From Sarcophilus harrisii (taxonomy: Eukaryota > Chordata > Mammalia > Dasyuromorphia > Dasyuridae): a stretch of 64,000 nucleotides of DNA. Made by a program: the position numbers and the translations under genes. Each line of letters opens with the position of its first letter. The first letter of the stretch is position 1. A model generated the notes under the pieces. It was given only the letters and a program-made list of their open reading frames with translations, was not told the DNA's origin and ran no database searches. The DNA is taken from positions 29,283,564 through 29,347,563 of the forward strand of contig NC_045430.1 of assembly GCF_902635505.1 (NCBI RefSeq), written 5' to 3'. Of the stretch, positions 11,201 to 21,559 are shown piece after piece.

Positions 11201-11617
11201 CATTCATGCCATAAGCCTTTATACATAATCTTGGTTATGTTATTCCTCAGAAATATTCATGTGACATTCAGGCATTGCATATTTCCTCCCCCATCTTCCC
11301 AGGGACCTTCTCTTATATTATCTCCCTCCATATACTAAAGAATTACTCCATTTATGACACTGACTTTTACAATCATAGCTACACTATGCATTTGTTAATA
11401 GTTACGACCATTCATGCAGAAACACTTGATGATAGAGACCTCAAGAATGCTATTTCATCATGTCTAGCAAAGGACAGTGAAAAGAAAATTAACTAAAAAG
11501 GGAAAGAATTGGGCCCTGTTCCCTTCTGTGACCATTTTTCCTCCAGTTTTATTAACAATACTCTTCCTGGAATAATCCTAAATTTAGAGCTAAGAGGGAA
11601 TTTAGACGGGGAAGGAA

Positions 11618-11868
11618 AGAAACATTTATAAAGCACTTACTATGTGCCAGGCAGTTTATTATAGAAATATATAGCATTTGATTTACACAACAACCCTGGG
11701 AGATAGGTGCTATTATCCCCATTTACAGATGAGGAAACTAAGGTAAACAGAGGTTAAGTGACATGCCCACACAGTTAGTAAATGTCTAAGGTTAGATTTG
11801 AATTCAGAAAGATGAGTTTTCCTACCTCCAGACCCAGCATTCAATCTGCTTCATCACCTGGCTACCTT
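11618..11868 (-). repeat. MIR SINE, near full length (reverse)
   Basis: CATTTATAAAGCACTTACTA, CAACAACCCTGGGAGATAGG, CCCATTTACAGATGAGGAAA and AGTGACATGCCCACACAGTT in order are a reversed MIR. Confidence 0.85.
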
Positions 11869-11927
11869 AACTGAAGGAATTCAGAGCTGATGGCACAAAA
11901 TCAATCAAAAGTCCTTAATATCCTTTC

Positions 11928-12169
11928 TTTTTTTTTTTTTTTAAATTTAATAGCCTTTTATTTACAGGATATATACATGGGTAACTTTACAGCATTAACA
12001 ATTGCCAAACCTCTTGTTCCAATTTTTCACCTCTTACCCCCCCCACCCCCTCCCCTAGATGGCAGGATGACCAGTACATGTTAAATATATTAAAATATAA
12101 ATTAGATACACAATAAGTATACCTGACCAAAACGTTACTTTGCTGTAGAAAAAGAATCAGACTCTGAAA
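11928..12169 (-). mobile_element. Young 5'-truncated L1 (reverse)
   Basis: A T-run (reversed poly(A)) is followed by TTAATAGCCTTTTATTTACA, CCATCTAG-type 3' UTR sequence and GTACATGTTAAATATATT. The element is flanked by a perfect 16-bp target-site duplication TCCTTAATATCCTTTC (11,912-11,927 and 12,170-12,185). It matches the forward copy at 51.9-52.2 kb closely, so both belong to one late-active subfamily. Confidence 0.95.
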
Positions 12170-12309
12170 TCCTTAATATCCTTTCATGTGTTCCACTATT
12201 TCCCCTCTAGTCAGAGACTATGTAATTATCTTCTGGCTGCTGTTAGGCGCTCTGCATTATTCCTTAAGGGTTAGAATTAAAGATATAAGTTCAACATTGC
12301 AGATTTCAA

Positions 12310-12440
12310 ACAAAGCAATATGGAACAGTAGAAATCAGACTGGATTTGGAATCAACAGACTTTGGTTCAAATGGTTTTAACTATTTATGTAATATTGGGT
12401 GGGTCACTAAAATTCTCTAGGTTTCAGGTCTAAAATGCGA
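12310..12440 (+). repeat. MIR-family SINE fragment
   Basis: GCAATATGGAACAGTAGAAA head, GATTTGGAATCAACAGACTT and TCTAGGTTTCAGGTCTAAAA are a worn forward MIR. Confidence 0.55.
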
Positions 12441-12599
12441 ACAGAGGAAACAGATTTCCCATTAATTTCTAAATATATTATCTGGAGGTCAGTGGAGGAT
12501 GCTATAACGTGATAATTGAAGGATGTTTGATTCAAGGAGGTCCATCCCTATTAAAATCTGTTTCCTCCATCATTAATTTACTGCTTCCCACTTTTCCAA

Positions 12600-12760
12600 G
12601 ATCAATTCACTAGATACAAATGAGAGGGGGAAGAATAAGTTGTCACACTCTCTAAGCCAATTAGCTTAAAAGTAATGAGATTTCAATTGATAATTATGAC
12701 ACCGTCATAATTAGTAGATAGGGTCTTTACAAGTATGAATATTAAACAGAGGCACATGTA
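12600..12760. promoter_or_regulatory. Candidate regulatory palindrome with homeodomain-type sites
   Basis: Positions 12,691-12,713 are a perfect inverted repeat, TAATTATGAC-ACC-GTCATAATTA. Nearby are CAATTAG (about 12,658) and TAATGAG. TAATTA cores are typical homeodomain targets. The surrounding DNA matches no repeat I know. Function is inferred from motif density only; chance in AT-rich DNA is possible. Confidence 0.25.
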
Positions 12761-13471
12761 TGGAATACACATATATGAAAATTGACTAGCCCTTCACATT
12801 TTTCCATTCAAAGTGATTTGTATCATAATAACCTGCAGAATCTGTGCTCATAGACTGGAATACTGTTTTTTTAAATAGTTTGCATAGTCCTTGTTTCCCA
12901 CTGATACTCTAAATAATTAGCACTCAATGATCTTTCCTGTTTTGAAGTTCATTCCACCCAAATATATTATCCTTTCTCCATCCTTGTTATACTCAGCTAC
13001 CAACCTCCAGAATATGCTCCCAAAACTTCTTTATTACTTTGGCACTTGGCTTAGTCTTCCTCAGAATTATGTTCCTTATCATCACACTCAGAGATTTCAG
13101 TGTATGTCTTGTTGATCAACTCAACACAAATAATTATAAAGCGCCTACTACTGCAATCTGAATGCTAAATTCTTTGGTTTTCTTCCAACAATTTGAATGC
13201 TAAATTCCTTGGTTTTTTCTATGCCAGTGACCTCTGCCCTAATTGAACAAATCAGCAAAAATGATGAACGGGAATATGGTGCTTTGACCACCCTTTCAGA
13301 AAGACTTTCTTAGATTTGACTGTCATTAAGAATTTCACCTTGTCCTTGATCTGGAACTCTGAAATTCAGTCTCTGATCAGTCTCCTGTCCTTTTACCTCT
13401 CCAGCTACCACTGAACTTGCTTTCTGATCTGTGGAGGTCCCTGGATAGCCCCACTTTGCTGTGTCCAGTCA
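12761..13471. other. No gene recognised; possible old LINE remnants
   Basis: Short open frames only. The stretch 12,930-13,120 vaguely resembles L2-type sequence, but not enough for a call. Confidence 0.4.
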
Positions 13472-13932
13472 GAAATCCAAGTTATGTCAAACTCCCAAGG
13501 TTAAATTTCCCCTATAAATCTGTTCATAGTCCATGATATCTTTGCTGAATCCCTTTGAATTAGCCCAGCATGGCAGCATTCTGGTGTCTTTCTCCTCCCT
13601 CCTCTCCCATGACTCACAGTGTCTTTCCTCTCATTTCCCCAAAATATTTCTTTGTGTTTTTCCTCTTCTAATCGCGAACTCTTTTAGGGTACTGAGTCCC
13701 TTTTAGGATTTAGCCTGCCAATCAATGGTATACTTCTACCTCATGGAGTATTTCCTTTCTCCTGCTTAATTATGAATTCGATTAGGAACTTTTCCATTGT
13801 TAACTGTTCAAACCTCTTTCCTTACTAAATATATGCTCTGGCAACTCTATTTCATATTTATCATTCCTGGTGTCTACTGTATCTCTTCATTTGGTCTGTA
13901 ACCTCTTCTCCTAAATAGACAAAGGATTTATT
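13472..13932 (+). mobile_element. LTR-like repeat, forward copy of an inverted pair
   Basis: This 460-bp segment is the reverse complement of 14,541-14,990, with most positions matching. Examples are TATGTCAAACTCCCAAGG, ATCAATGGTATACTTCTACC and GTTAACTGTTCAAACCTCTT. In this orientation it holds a late TATTAAG/AATAAA-type region, compatible with an LTR reading. I treat both copies as probable solo LTR fossils of one family; no internal retroviral region is visible. Confidence 0.5.
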
Positions 13933-14349
13933 AAGAATCAAATGCTGTGTACATGTACGTGTAGAAGGAAGAAGAACTCTGAGGAGATCTCTAGTGCAGC
14001 ATTTAAAAGTTCACATCTACCTCTCTCTCGACCACCTATCTGGAATGCTTCTCTTGAAGTGTCAATGATCTGTCTATCTCGCATGCAGATGCATGGCATT
14101 GGAAGTTGAGGGGTCTCTTAATCCAGAGTCACCTGTCTGTACTTGTACACAGGATTGTCTGACCCTCAGGAAAACTGGCCCAATTGGGGAAGAAATGGGG
14201 TTACATATTTAATTTGTATACATATATGTATTTTCCAATCGATAACGAACTACTTGGAAGTGGTATTATCTTATTTATTTTCTTTCTATCCCCAACAACT
14301 TGCAAATAGTTGGTGCTTACTAAATTCCTGACTAATTGTTAAATCAATT

Positions 14350-14432
14350 AGTCTCTCTCTCTCTGTCCATCCATCTCTCTATGTGTCTCTGTCTTTCTTT
14401 CTCCTTTTCTCTCTCATTCTCTCTCTCTAAAA
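14350..14432. repeat. CT-rich simple repeat
   Basis: Runs of TCTC interspersed with TCCATCC and TTTCTT. It lies in the spacer of the inverted LTR-like pair. Confidence 0.85.
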
Positions 14433-14540
14433 TTCAGTCTTTCCCAGGTTTTGGAATTAAATGATGTGCTTGAAGTTTTTCCCAAATATTGGGGTTTGGT
14501 CATGAGAAGAATTCACAATATCCATTCTTTTTGGCAAAAG

Positions 14541-14990
14541 GTAGGTTTATTTGGAGAAGAGATTACAGACAAAATGAAGGGATACAATAGACATCAGGAG
14601 TGGTAAATGTGAAATAGAATTGGGAGATTATATATTTAGTAAGAGGTTTGAACAGTTAACAATGGAAAAATTCCTAATGGAACTCATAATTAAATAGGAG
14701 AAAGGAAATACTCCATGAGGTAGAAGTATACCATTGATTGGCAGGCTAAATCCTAAAAGGGATTTAGCACTCTAAAAGAGTTAGTTAGCTATAAGAGGGA
14801 GAAAGAAATCAAGGGGCATGGTGGGAGGGATGAGAGGAAAGACACCATGAAGCATGGGAGAGGGAAGAGAAAGACACCAGAAGGCTGCCATGGTGGACTA
14901 ATTCAAAGGGATTCAGCAAAGATGTCATGGACCATAGACAGATTTATAGGAGAAATTTAATCTTGGGAGTTTGACATAACTGGGATTTCC
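14541..14990 (-). mobile_element. LTR-like repeat, reverse copy of an inverted pair
   Basis: Mirror of 13,472-13,932: AAGAGGTTTGAACAGTTAAC, GGTAGAAGTATACCATTGAT and TCTTGGGAGTTTGACATAAC. The spacer between the copies is about 610 bp. The pair could be two independent insertions of one LTR family in opposite orientation, or one rearranged element. Confidence 0.5.
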
Positions 14991-15589
14991 ATTACTTTTC
15001 CCTCAGCCTACAGATATACCCAGGTTTATTTTAATTTAAAAGACCCCCACTTTCCTTGAACTCAACTATATCCTTTTCCTTTAACCACAAAACTCTTTGG
15101 AAAAGTTGTCTTCCGTTAGTCATCTGCACCCATTCTCTATCTCCTTCTTCCTTCACTCCTTACAAGATCTCCATGGAAACCCAGAAAGGTGAAAATGTCC
15201 TGTCCAAGTTTACTAAATCAGTGAGGGTCTCAACTTGGACTTGAATCCAGGAAGTCACTATGTCTCTAACACTGACTGAAACTACTCTTTCAAAAGTTAT
15301 CCCTAACATCAAAAAAGCCAAGATAGCATTCTTTTAAATACTTAACTTCTCTCCATTTTCAGATTCTGTTACTCTTTTGGGGGAGACAATATGGAGAAGA
15401 GGAGGTGTATGGGGTCAGGGGCCAGACCCCACTAGAGATATTTTTAGTATTTCTGAGAAACTTTAGTTCCTGATCAGGCCCAACTTCTGATTCACTCTCA
15501 TTTAAATTCCTGATCTAAATCTCTTTTCCCTTGTGAGGGCTTTCCCTCTGGCCTAGTAATTGCACTAATCATTGACAGGTGTTGGCTTC
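14991..15589. other. No gene recognised
   Basis: Mixed unique sequence. No repeat named and no splice-supported exon. Confidence 0.4.
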
Positions 15590-15835
15590 CTATATAATAT
15601 TCTTGCCTCTTCCTTCTCTCTTGATATTTTCTCTGCTGGTTTCTATAATATTGCTCTACTTGGATTTTCTTTCTAGATCTCTAACCATCTGTTCTCTTCT
15701 TTTAAGATTTCTTTTCCTCTTCCCTTATTATGAGTCCCCAAATTTTTGTCTCAGTCTCTTTATAAATTCCCTCACCTCTTTCTCTCCCACATATCAATTT
15801 TCACCTCTATGTGAATGATTCCTAGAACTATATCT
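15590..15835 (+). repeat. L2/CR1-type LINE fragment (diverged)
   Basis: Pyrimidine-rich sequence ending in TTTTCACCTCTATGTGAATGATTCC-like text, which recalls the L2 reverse-transcriptase region around its catalytic site. Low similarity; other origins are possible. Confidence 0.35.
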
Positions 15836-15839
15836 CCTT

Positions 15840-15955
15840 GGCTAAGTGATTTCCTCACCATGGGCAAGACTTTAGTCCTTACGTTTCTTCCTCTGTGAAA
15901 TAAGGGAATAGGATTAGATGGGGTCTGCCTGGCTCTATCTATGAATTTCAATCTG
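15840..15955 (+). repeat. MIR-family SINE fragment
   Basis: TTACGTTTCTTCCTCTGTGA and GGATTAGATGGGGTCTGCCT correspond to the MIR core and its marsupial 3' end. Confidence 0.6.
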
Positions 15956-15999
15956 AGTTCATTGCCTTTCCCACTAAAATAAACTCCTAACTTTTGAGA

Positions 16000-16400
16000 C
16001 AATTAGCTGGCACAGTGAACAGAGTGCTAGAACTGAAATCAGAAAAAGCTGTGCTCAACACTCTGGACTCAGATACATAAGTACTAGTTGTGTGATCCTG
16101 GGCAAGTCTTTGTTTCAGTTTCCTCAGTTGTATGCTTTTTTGGGGGGGAAGAAGGTGAGGCAATTGGGGTTAAATGATTTGTCCAGTCACACAGCTAGTA
16201 CATGTTAAATACTAGGTAAGATTTGAGGTAATCTTTGAATTCAGGTTCAAGGTCAGTACTCTGGCCACTGTACAATCTAGGAGCCCCTTCCTCAACTGTA
16301 AAACAGAGACCATAATAACATCTACCTTGTAGAGTTGCTCAAAGAATGAAATGGGATAATATTTTATTTATAAAATGCTTAGCACATACTAGGTGCTTGA
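16000..16400 (+). repeat. MIR SINE interrupted by a WSINE1
   Basis: The MIR head (TGGCACAGTGAACAGAGTGC) and core (TTTCAGTTTCCTCAGTTGTA) lie at 16,000-16,130. After the inserted SINE the element resumes (CCTTCCTCAACTGTAAAACA ... CATACTAGGTGCTTGACAAA) to 16,400. The element is nearly full length when the insertion is discounted. Confidence 0.75.
16133..16288 (-). mobile_element. WSINE1-type SINE inserted in a MIR
   Basis: A T/G-rich tail is followed by GGCAATTGGGGTTAAATGAT, CACACAGCTAGTACATG, and an end at CACTGTACAATCTAGGAGCC. The flanks TTCCTCAGTTGTA and TTCCTCAACTGTA are probably a slightly diverged target-site duplication. Confidence 0.8.
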
Positions 16401-16440
16401 CAAATACTTATTTCCTTCTTTCCATATTTCCCTCCCTCCT

Positions 16441-16575
16441 TTTTTTTTGCAAGGTAATCAGGGTTAAGTGATTTACTCAAGGTCACATAACAAGTATCAA
16501 GATTCTAGAACAGGAACTGAGGTCTTGTTGATTATGAGGGAAGTGCTCTATCCTTTGGCCACCTAGATATTCCTT
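16441..16575 (-). mobile_element. WSINE1-type SINE (reverse)
   Basis: T-run, then CAGGGTTAAGTGATTTACTC, AAGGTCACATAACAAG, ending in CTATCCTTTGGCCACCTAG. Confidence 0.75.
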
Positions 16576-16596
16576 ATTTCTTTTAAAGTCATGACC

Positions 16597-17240
16597 CTAC
16601 TCCTAAGGATTGTATCCCAAAGAGATCATAAAAAAGGGAAAAGGACCTACATGTGCAAAAATGTTTATAGCAGCCCTTTTTGTAGTGGCAAGGAACTGAA
16701 AAATGAGTGGAAAAGTGAGTTGGAAAATGGCTGAATAAACTATAGAAATGTTATGGAATATTATTGTTCTATAAGGAATGATGAGCAGACTGATATCTAC
16801 GTAAACTAATGCTGAGCCGAGAGAACTTTGTACATAGCAACAACTAGATTAGGTGATAATCAACTGTGATGGACTTGGCTCTTTTCAACAATAAAGTGAT
16901 TCAAGGCAATTCCAAGGCAATTGGAATGGAAAATGCCATCAACATCCAGAGAGAGAGAACTATGGAGACTGAATATGGATTAAAACAGTATTTTCACCTT
17001 TTGTTTGTGTGTTTGTGTGTCTAATTTTTCTTGTACAACATGACAAATATGGAAATATATTTAAAAGATTTGCACATGTTTAACCTCTATCAGATTGCTT
17101 GCTGCCTTGAGGAATGAGGAGATATGGGAAGAAGGGAGAAAAATTTGGCATAGTCTTATAAAGATGAATGTTGAAAACTCTATTTTGAAAAATAAAATAC
17201 TATTGAAATTAAAAAAAAAAAAAAAGGTTAAGAAAAAATT
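16597..17240 (+). mobile_element. L1 3' end with target-site duplication
   Basis: Contains the end of ORF2 (GGCTGAATAAACTATAGAAA ... ATTATTGTTCTATAAGGAA) and the 3' UTR (TCTTGTACAACATGACAAAT, TGCTTGCTGCCTTGAGGAAT), then a poly(A) run at 17,210-17,225. Direct repeats AAGTCATGACC lie at 16,586-16,596 and 17,241-17,251. A small internal duplication (CAAGGCAATTCCAAGGCAAT) is visible near 16,905. Confidence 0.9.
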
Positions 17241-17279
17241 AAGTCATGACCTTTCACTCAATCACCTACTCTCCAAACC

Positions 17280-17580
17280 TCTAAGCTATGCTTGACGCTT
17301 CATTCCCCTCATCTATTCAGTTGCCAATTTTTCTTTATTCCATTTCTGCAATGACTTGACTATTCCTTTCTTTCTAGTCCCACCTCCATTTTAGTTCAGA
17401 TCTCATCACCTCCTACCTGGATTATTTCAAAAGTCTCTTAACTAACTATCTCATCTACAGCTAAATTAATCTCTCAGTATCACAATAGGGATCATTCTCC
17501 TACACAAAAATCTCATCCATTGTGGCCTCTTTGGATAGAACAACCACTTTCCTACAAAGCTATAATTTTATAATAAAAAA
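17280..17580 (+). repeat. L2/CR1-type LINE fragment
   Basis: ATTCAGTTGCCAATTTTTCT, CACCTCCTACCTGGATTATT and ATCTACAGCTAAATTAATCT follow the same order as the L2/CR1 region at 21.56-22.0 kb. Confidence 0.55.
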
Positions 17581-17589
17581 TGATAATAG

Positions 17590-17815
17590 CATTTACATAG
17601 CTCCTTAAGATTTGCAAAGTATTGTGCATGTTATCTCATTTGATCTTTCCTTCACAACAACCCTATGAAGAAGAGAGTGTAAATATTACCCTCATTTAAC
17701 AAATGAATTCTCAGAATGAAATGACTTGCTCACTGTCACTAAGTGTCAGCATTTCAACTGCTGTTCAATCATTGGATCCATTACTTTTTCCAATAAACCA
17801 CTAAGACACCTAGCT
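17590..17815 (-). repeat. MIR SINE (reverse)
   Basis: GCATTTACATAGCTCCTTAA, CACAACAACCCTATGAAGAA and GACTTGCTCACTGTCACTAA, ending near CTAAGACACCTAGCT. Confidence 0.75.
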
Positions 17816-17900
17816 GAAGCTGGACAACCCTGGCTCTGCTCCCAGACAGCCTTCAGAACAAGGCCTCCACCTCCCAGTGATATCTTACTTAATAGTAAAT

Positions 17901-17976
17901 AGATAAAATAAGAAAAGTCACAAATTACCGTGCTTTACGGAAAGTACAGTATTTTGTGACTTTTCTTATTTTATCT
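17901..17976. repeat. 76-bp near-perfect palindrome (hairpin)
   Basis: Arms of 36 bp (AGATAAAATAAGAAAAGTCA... and its complement) with about three mismatches flank a 4-base loop ACGG. The size and foldback form resemble palindromic mariner MITEs such as MADE1, but the sequence is different. A miRNA-type hairpin or a template-switch product are alternatives. Confidence 0.8.
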
Positions 17977-18149
17977 CTATAAAAATTATTTGAGGTGGGA
18001 AGGATAGATGTCACAAGCCATATTTGAGAAAGTGAAATCTGATACTCCAGTGAATTGACAGAGCTAGGAGGAAAACATGTTTTCTCATTTGTAGCCCAGG
18101 GCTCTTTCCATTTATACTGTGCTTAATTAGAAGAGCCCACATCCACATT

Positions 18150-18310
18150 TTGCCTTAAGGTTTACAAAATGCTTTATATATTATCTTATTGTGATATCAC
18201 AACAATCCACTAAAATCAGTGGAGGAAAACAAGACTCTACATTCCCACAGATAATGAGTATCCCAGGAATTTGAACACAGATGTTTCTGACTATTACACT
18301 CATTCAGTCT
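18150..18310 (-). repeat. MIR SINE fragment (reverse)
   Basis: CCTTAAGGTTTACAAAATGC, ATTATCTTATTGTGATATCA and GGAATTTGAACACAGATGTT are consistent with a worn reversed MIR. Confidence 0.6.
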
Positions 18311-18464
18311 ACTTTCCCACAACTCTTTCTCCTGATAACCATAATGTCTCTCTGAATTTGCTCCTTCTTGAACATAACACTGCATCTCATGGGCATATTC
18401 ACTTGGCTATCCCCCAAGGCTGGAGTTCCTTTCCTCTGCCTCTCTGTCTCTTGGCTTCCTTCCA

Positions 18465-18745
18465 GGATTTGAGATAGACCTACCTAGTCTTAAGCATTGA
18501 ATGGGTGTTGCCTCCATCAAAGTGAGACCTGAGAAAGACTTACAAAGGTCAAAGTTTCCTGTTGCATCCAGGGCCATCTCCAGTGAAACTAATCTATCCA
18601 TTACCACTGGCTTCCGGTGGCTATGAAGGAGAAAGTAAGGTCATCTTGCAATAGCTCTCCCTCATTTAAATCCAATTCATTTAGCTGTCATGATCTCAAC
18701 TCCCAGATGTCATGATTGTCTTTAAAACTGAAAGATAAAAAACAA
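18465..18745 (-). repeat. Second copy of the unnamed family seen at 6,605
   Basis: Reverse complement of the left half of 6,605-7,322. Shared landmarks are ATGAATTGGATTTAAATGAG, GAGATGGCCCTGGATGCAAC and CAACACCCATTCAATGCTTA (minus strand). Divergence between copies is large, so the family is old. Confidence 0.65.
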
Positions 18746-18769
18746 AAGTCCCACCTTATATAAAAACTC

Positions 18770-18955
18770 TTATCCAGTCCTACTTAATTTTAGCACCTTC
18801 TCTTTGAGATCATTCCCAATTTATCTCGCCTATAGTAACTTGCATGTTATTTTCTTCTTTAGACTATGACTTGAGAGAAGGCCTGGTTTTGCCTATACTG
18901 CTACAGAGCTTCGCATAGTGACTGGGATATAGTAGGCACAGAAAACTAATAATAA
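18770..18955 (+). repeat. L2 3'-end fragment
   Basis: TTTGAGATCATTCCCAATTT, GACTTGAGAGAAGGCCTGG and GACTGGGATATAGTAGGCAC correspond to the L2 3' UTR. Confidence 0.7.
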
Positions 18956-18964
18956 CAATAATAA

Positions 18965-19215
18965 TGATGATGATAGCATTTATATAGCACCTACACTATG
19001 CCAGGTACCATGCTAAATCCTTTACAAATATTATTACATATGATATAAATGTCATAACAAATAGGGAGCTACTATAATTATCCCAATTTTACAGTTGAGG
19101 AAACTGAATTCTCACCCAAAGTCACATGCAATGCCTGAATGTCACATGAATATTTCTGAGGAATAACAAAACTCAGATATTCTTGGGACTCTAGGCCCAG
19201 CATTCTATTTTTGCC
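18965..19215 (-). repeat. MIR SINE (reverse), preceded by (AAT)n
   Basis: GCATTTATATAGCACCTACA, CAGGTACCATGCTAAATCCT, TACAGTTGAGGAAACTGAAT. A short (AATA)/(ATG) microsatellite precedes it. Confidence 0.8.
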
Positions 19216-20070
19216 ACCTAATTTACCTATGTGTTGACTTGACTTAGCTCCCCTTATAAAAACAACTACCCAATATTCTTGTGTTTTCCATTAACAATTT
19301 AAATTAGTGGCCCCTCACCTTTAGCTTTCAGAATTGCAAAATCCTCTCCCCCCTTTTTTTTGCCTAAATAAAAATTCCAATTCTTCCAGTATTAGCTAAG
19401 TGTTGATTTAATGAATTGTTTAAAGTAATTCATACTTGGACATGAATGAAAATTCATTACCTCTATGCTCTATATGGATTTTGAAAATCAATTTATTAAT
19501 ATAAATGAATATCTAATGAGTGGGTATAGGGAGAGGTCTCATTTTTCTTTAGGTTCTTCCCTCTGCTTCTCAATTAAACTTATTTAGAGAATCATCATGT
19601 AGTGAATAATGGGCTGGACCTTAACTCAGGAAGACCTGTTTCAATTCCTGTCTCAGAAATTTACTGATATTTGATTTAGATAAGGAATAATTCCAGTTCA
19701 GAAATTAATTTCCCTTACCCTTTCTACATACTCTTTATATTTTGTTATATTTTTATATATTGTTATATTTTATATTACACATTTATATATACATATATGA
19801 TATATTTTGTTACCTACTATTTGTGGCTGTAGCCCATAAGTGGATTATAACAGTCCCATTTTACTTAAAAAGATATGCCTGGCTCCCTTTCTTATCTATG
19901 ACCTTTTAACACAAGGTACTTTCCTTGCTTATCTCTTTTAAATATAACTACTTAAGCTTTAACTTTGAGATCAAGATTGCTACCCCTGCTTTTTTTTTCA
20001 CCTCACTTGAAGCATAATAAATTTTACTCCAACTCTTTTTTACTCCGTGTTTCTCATTTTTTAACTTATT
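19216..20070. other. Mostly unique DNA; one SINE remnant
   Basis: A worn MIR/MAR1 head (ATGTAGTGAATAATGGGCTG ... CCTGTCTCAGAAATTTACTG) lies at 19,599-19,690. An AT-rich TATATT tract lies at 19,735-19,810. No gene. Confidence 0.5.
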
Positions 20071-20096
20071 TCTTTATTATTATTATTATTATTAAA
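20071..20096. repeat. (ATT)n microsatellite
   Basis: About eight ATT units next to the poly(A) end of a reversed L1. Confidence 0.85.
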
Positions 20097-20472
20097 GATT
20101 TTTATTTTCAAAACATATGCATGGATAATTTTTCAACATTAATCCTTGCAAAATCTTGTGTTCCAATTTTCCTCCCCTTCTCTCTATCCCCTCCCCTAGA
20201 TGGCAAGTAATCCAATATATGTTAAACATGGTTAAATATATATATATATATATATATTTAACATTTATTTCTTGTAAACAACATGTTATTAGGTTTTGGA
20301 TTCTGATTCATTATGCTACCCATTTCTGTTTTATGAGTAAGTTCATCCCATTCACATTCAAATTTATAATTATTAACTGTGTACTTACTCATCCTATTTT
20401 TCCTTACTGTTTATCCTTCTCTCTCTCTTATCCTGTCCTTCTCAGAAATCTAATTTACTTCTGACTACTATC

Positions 20473-20532
20473 TCCCCACTTAACACACCCTTCTAAGAGA
20501 ACCCAAGAGCTAAGAAATCATTTACTAAAGCA
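20473..20532 (+). repeat. Source arm of a perfect 60-bp inverted repeat
   Basis: This 60-bp stretch (TCCCCACTTAACACACCCTT ... CATTTACTAAAGCA) is exactly the reverse complement of 21,679-21,738. It lies within L1-like DNA. Confidence 0.9.
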
Positions 20533-20984
20533 ACCACCATAGGCAATGATGAGCTGAAAGTTAAGCAAAACAACCTCCTCCTGCTTGAGTTCTATAAGTT
20601 TCGTATGGCTTGCTCATGATGTTATAAAAATCCAAATGATCCCCACTTCTAACCTATCCCTTCATCCTCCTATTTTTTAATAAACTAAAAAGACTTTTAC
20701 ACTTTTATTATTAAATGTTTGTTATTCATTCTTTAACCCAGTTCTGCTGAGAATAAGATTCTCTCACAAACTGATCTCCAATGTTTCCTTCCTTTCGCAG
20801 GGACAGTTCTTCCATTCACATCTCTTTTGTATGAAATAATTTGTTTCATTTTCTCTCTCCCTACTCAGTTTTACTTTTTAGGATCATTCCATCATAATCA
20901 ATCTTAAGCTTTTTATCTATGCATGTTCTTTCAAACTACCTTATTAATGCTAACATTCTTAAGAGTTAAAGTTTCAAAATGGGT

Positions 20985-21137
20985 TTTTTTTGGGTTTTTT
21001 TGCTGAGGCAATTATGGTTAAGTGACTTGCTCAGAGTCACACAGCCAGGAATTATTAAGTGTCTGAGGTCAAATTTGAATTCAGGTCCTCCTGACTTCAG
21101 GGTTGGTGCTCTATCCACTGTGCCACCTAGCTGCCCC
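20985..21137 (-). mobile_element. WSINE1-type SINE (reverse)
   Basis: T-rich tail, TTTGCTGAGGCAATTATGGT, GTGACTTGCTCAGAGTCACA, ending in GCCACCTAGCTGCCCC. Complete. An imperfect duplicated stretch TTATTAATGCTAA(C/T)ATTCTTA lies on both sides. Confidence 0.9.
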
Positions 21138-21292
21138 TAGAAGTACTTTATTAATGCTAATATTCTTAGGAGTTATAATGTCTTTCATGTTTACCTTCTA
21201 ATGTTTTTCCTAATTCTTATAAGTCATGTTTTGTGCTTAGTTCTATTCCTCAAGAATACCTGAAAGTCTTTTAATTTATTAAATATCCATCG

Positions 21293-21430
21293 TGGAGCAG
21301 CTGGATGATATGGTTGATAGAGCACTGTCCCTGGAGTCAGAAGGACCCAAATGTAGTCGCAGATACTTGACACTTAATAGGTGTATGACCCTGGACGATT
21401 TACTTAATCCTGAATGGTCACCAAAATACT
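21293..21430 (+). mobile_element. SINE with target-site duplication
   Basis: GGAGCAGCTGGATGATATGG, AGAGCACTGTCCCTGGAGTC and CTTGACACTTAATAGGTGTA define a forward WSINE1-like element. The flanks AAATATCCATC (before 21,293 and after 21,430) are an 11-bp target-site duplication. Confidence 0.85.
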
Positions 21431-21559
21431 ACTAATAAATATCCATCTTTTCCCTTAGAGGATTATATTGAGTGTTGCTGAGTAGATCAATGTCTTCCTT
21501 CCACTACTGTTCTCCTCCTCACACACATATTCTTTCTTTTACCTGACTTCCCATTTATT

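Larger units (their letters stand above)
20093..21478 (-). mobile_element. L1 fragment (reverse) carrying two SINEs
   Basis: Begins with the reversed 3' end (TTCAAAACATATGCATGGAT, CCCCTAGATGGCAAGTAATC), has a (TA)n at 20,230-20,262, and continues through typical L1 antisense text (TTATTTCTTGTAAACAACAT). A reversed WSINE1 sits at 20,985-21,137 and a forward SINE at 21,293-21,430. The remnant ends near GTTGCTGAGTAGATCAATG. The middle is diverged and its limits are approximate. Confidence 0.6.
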
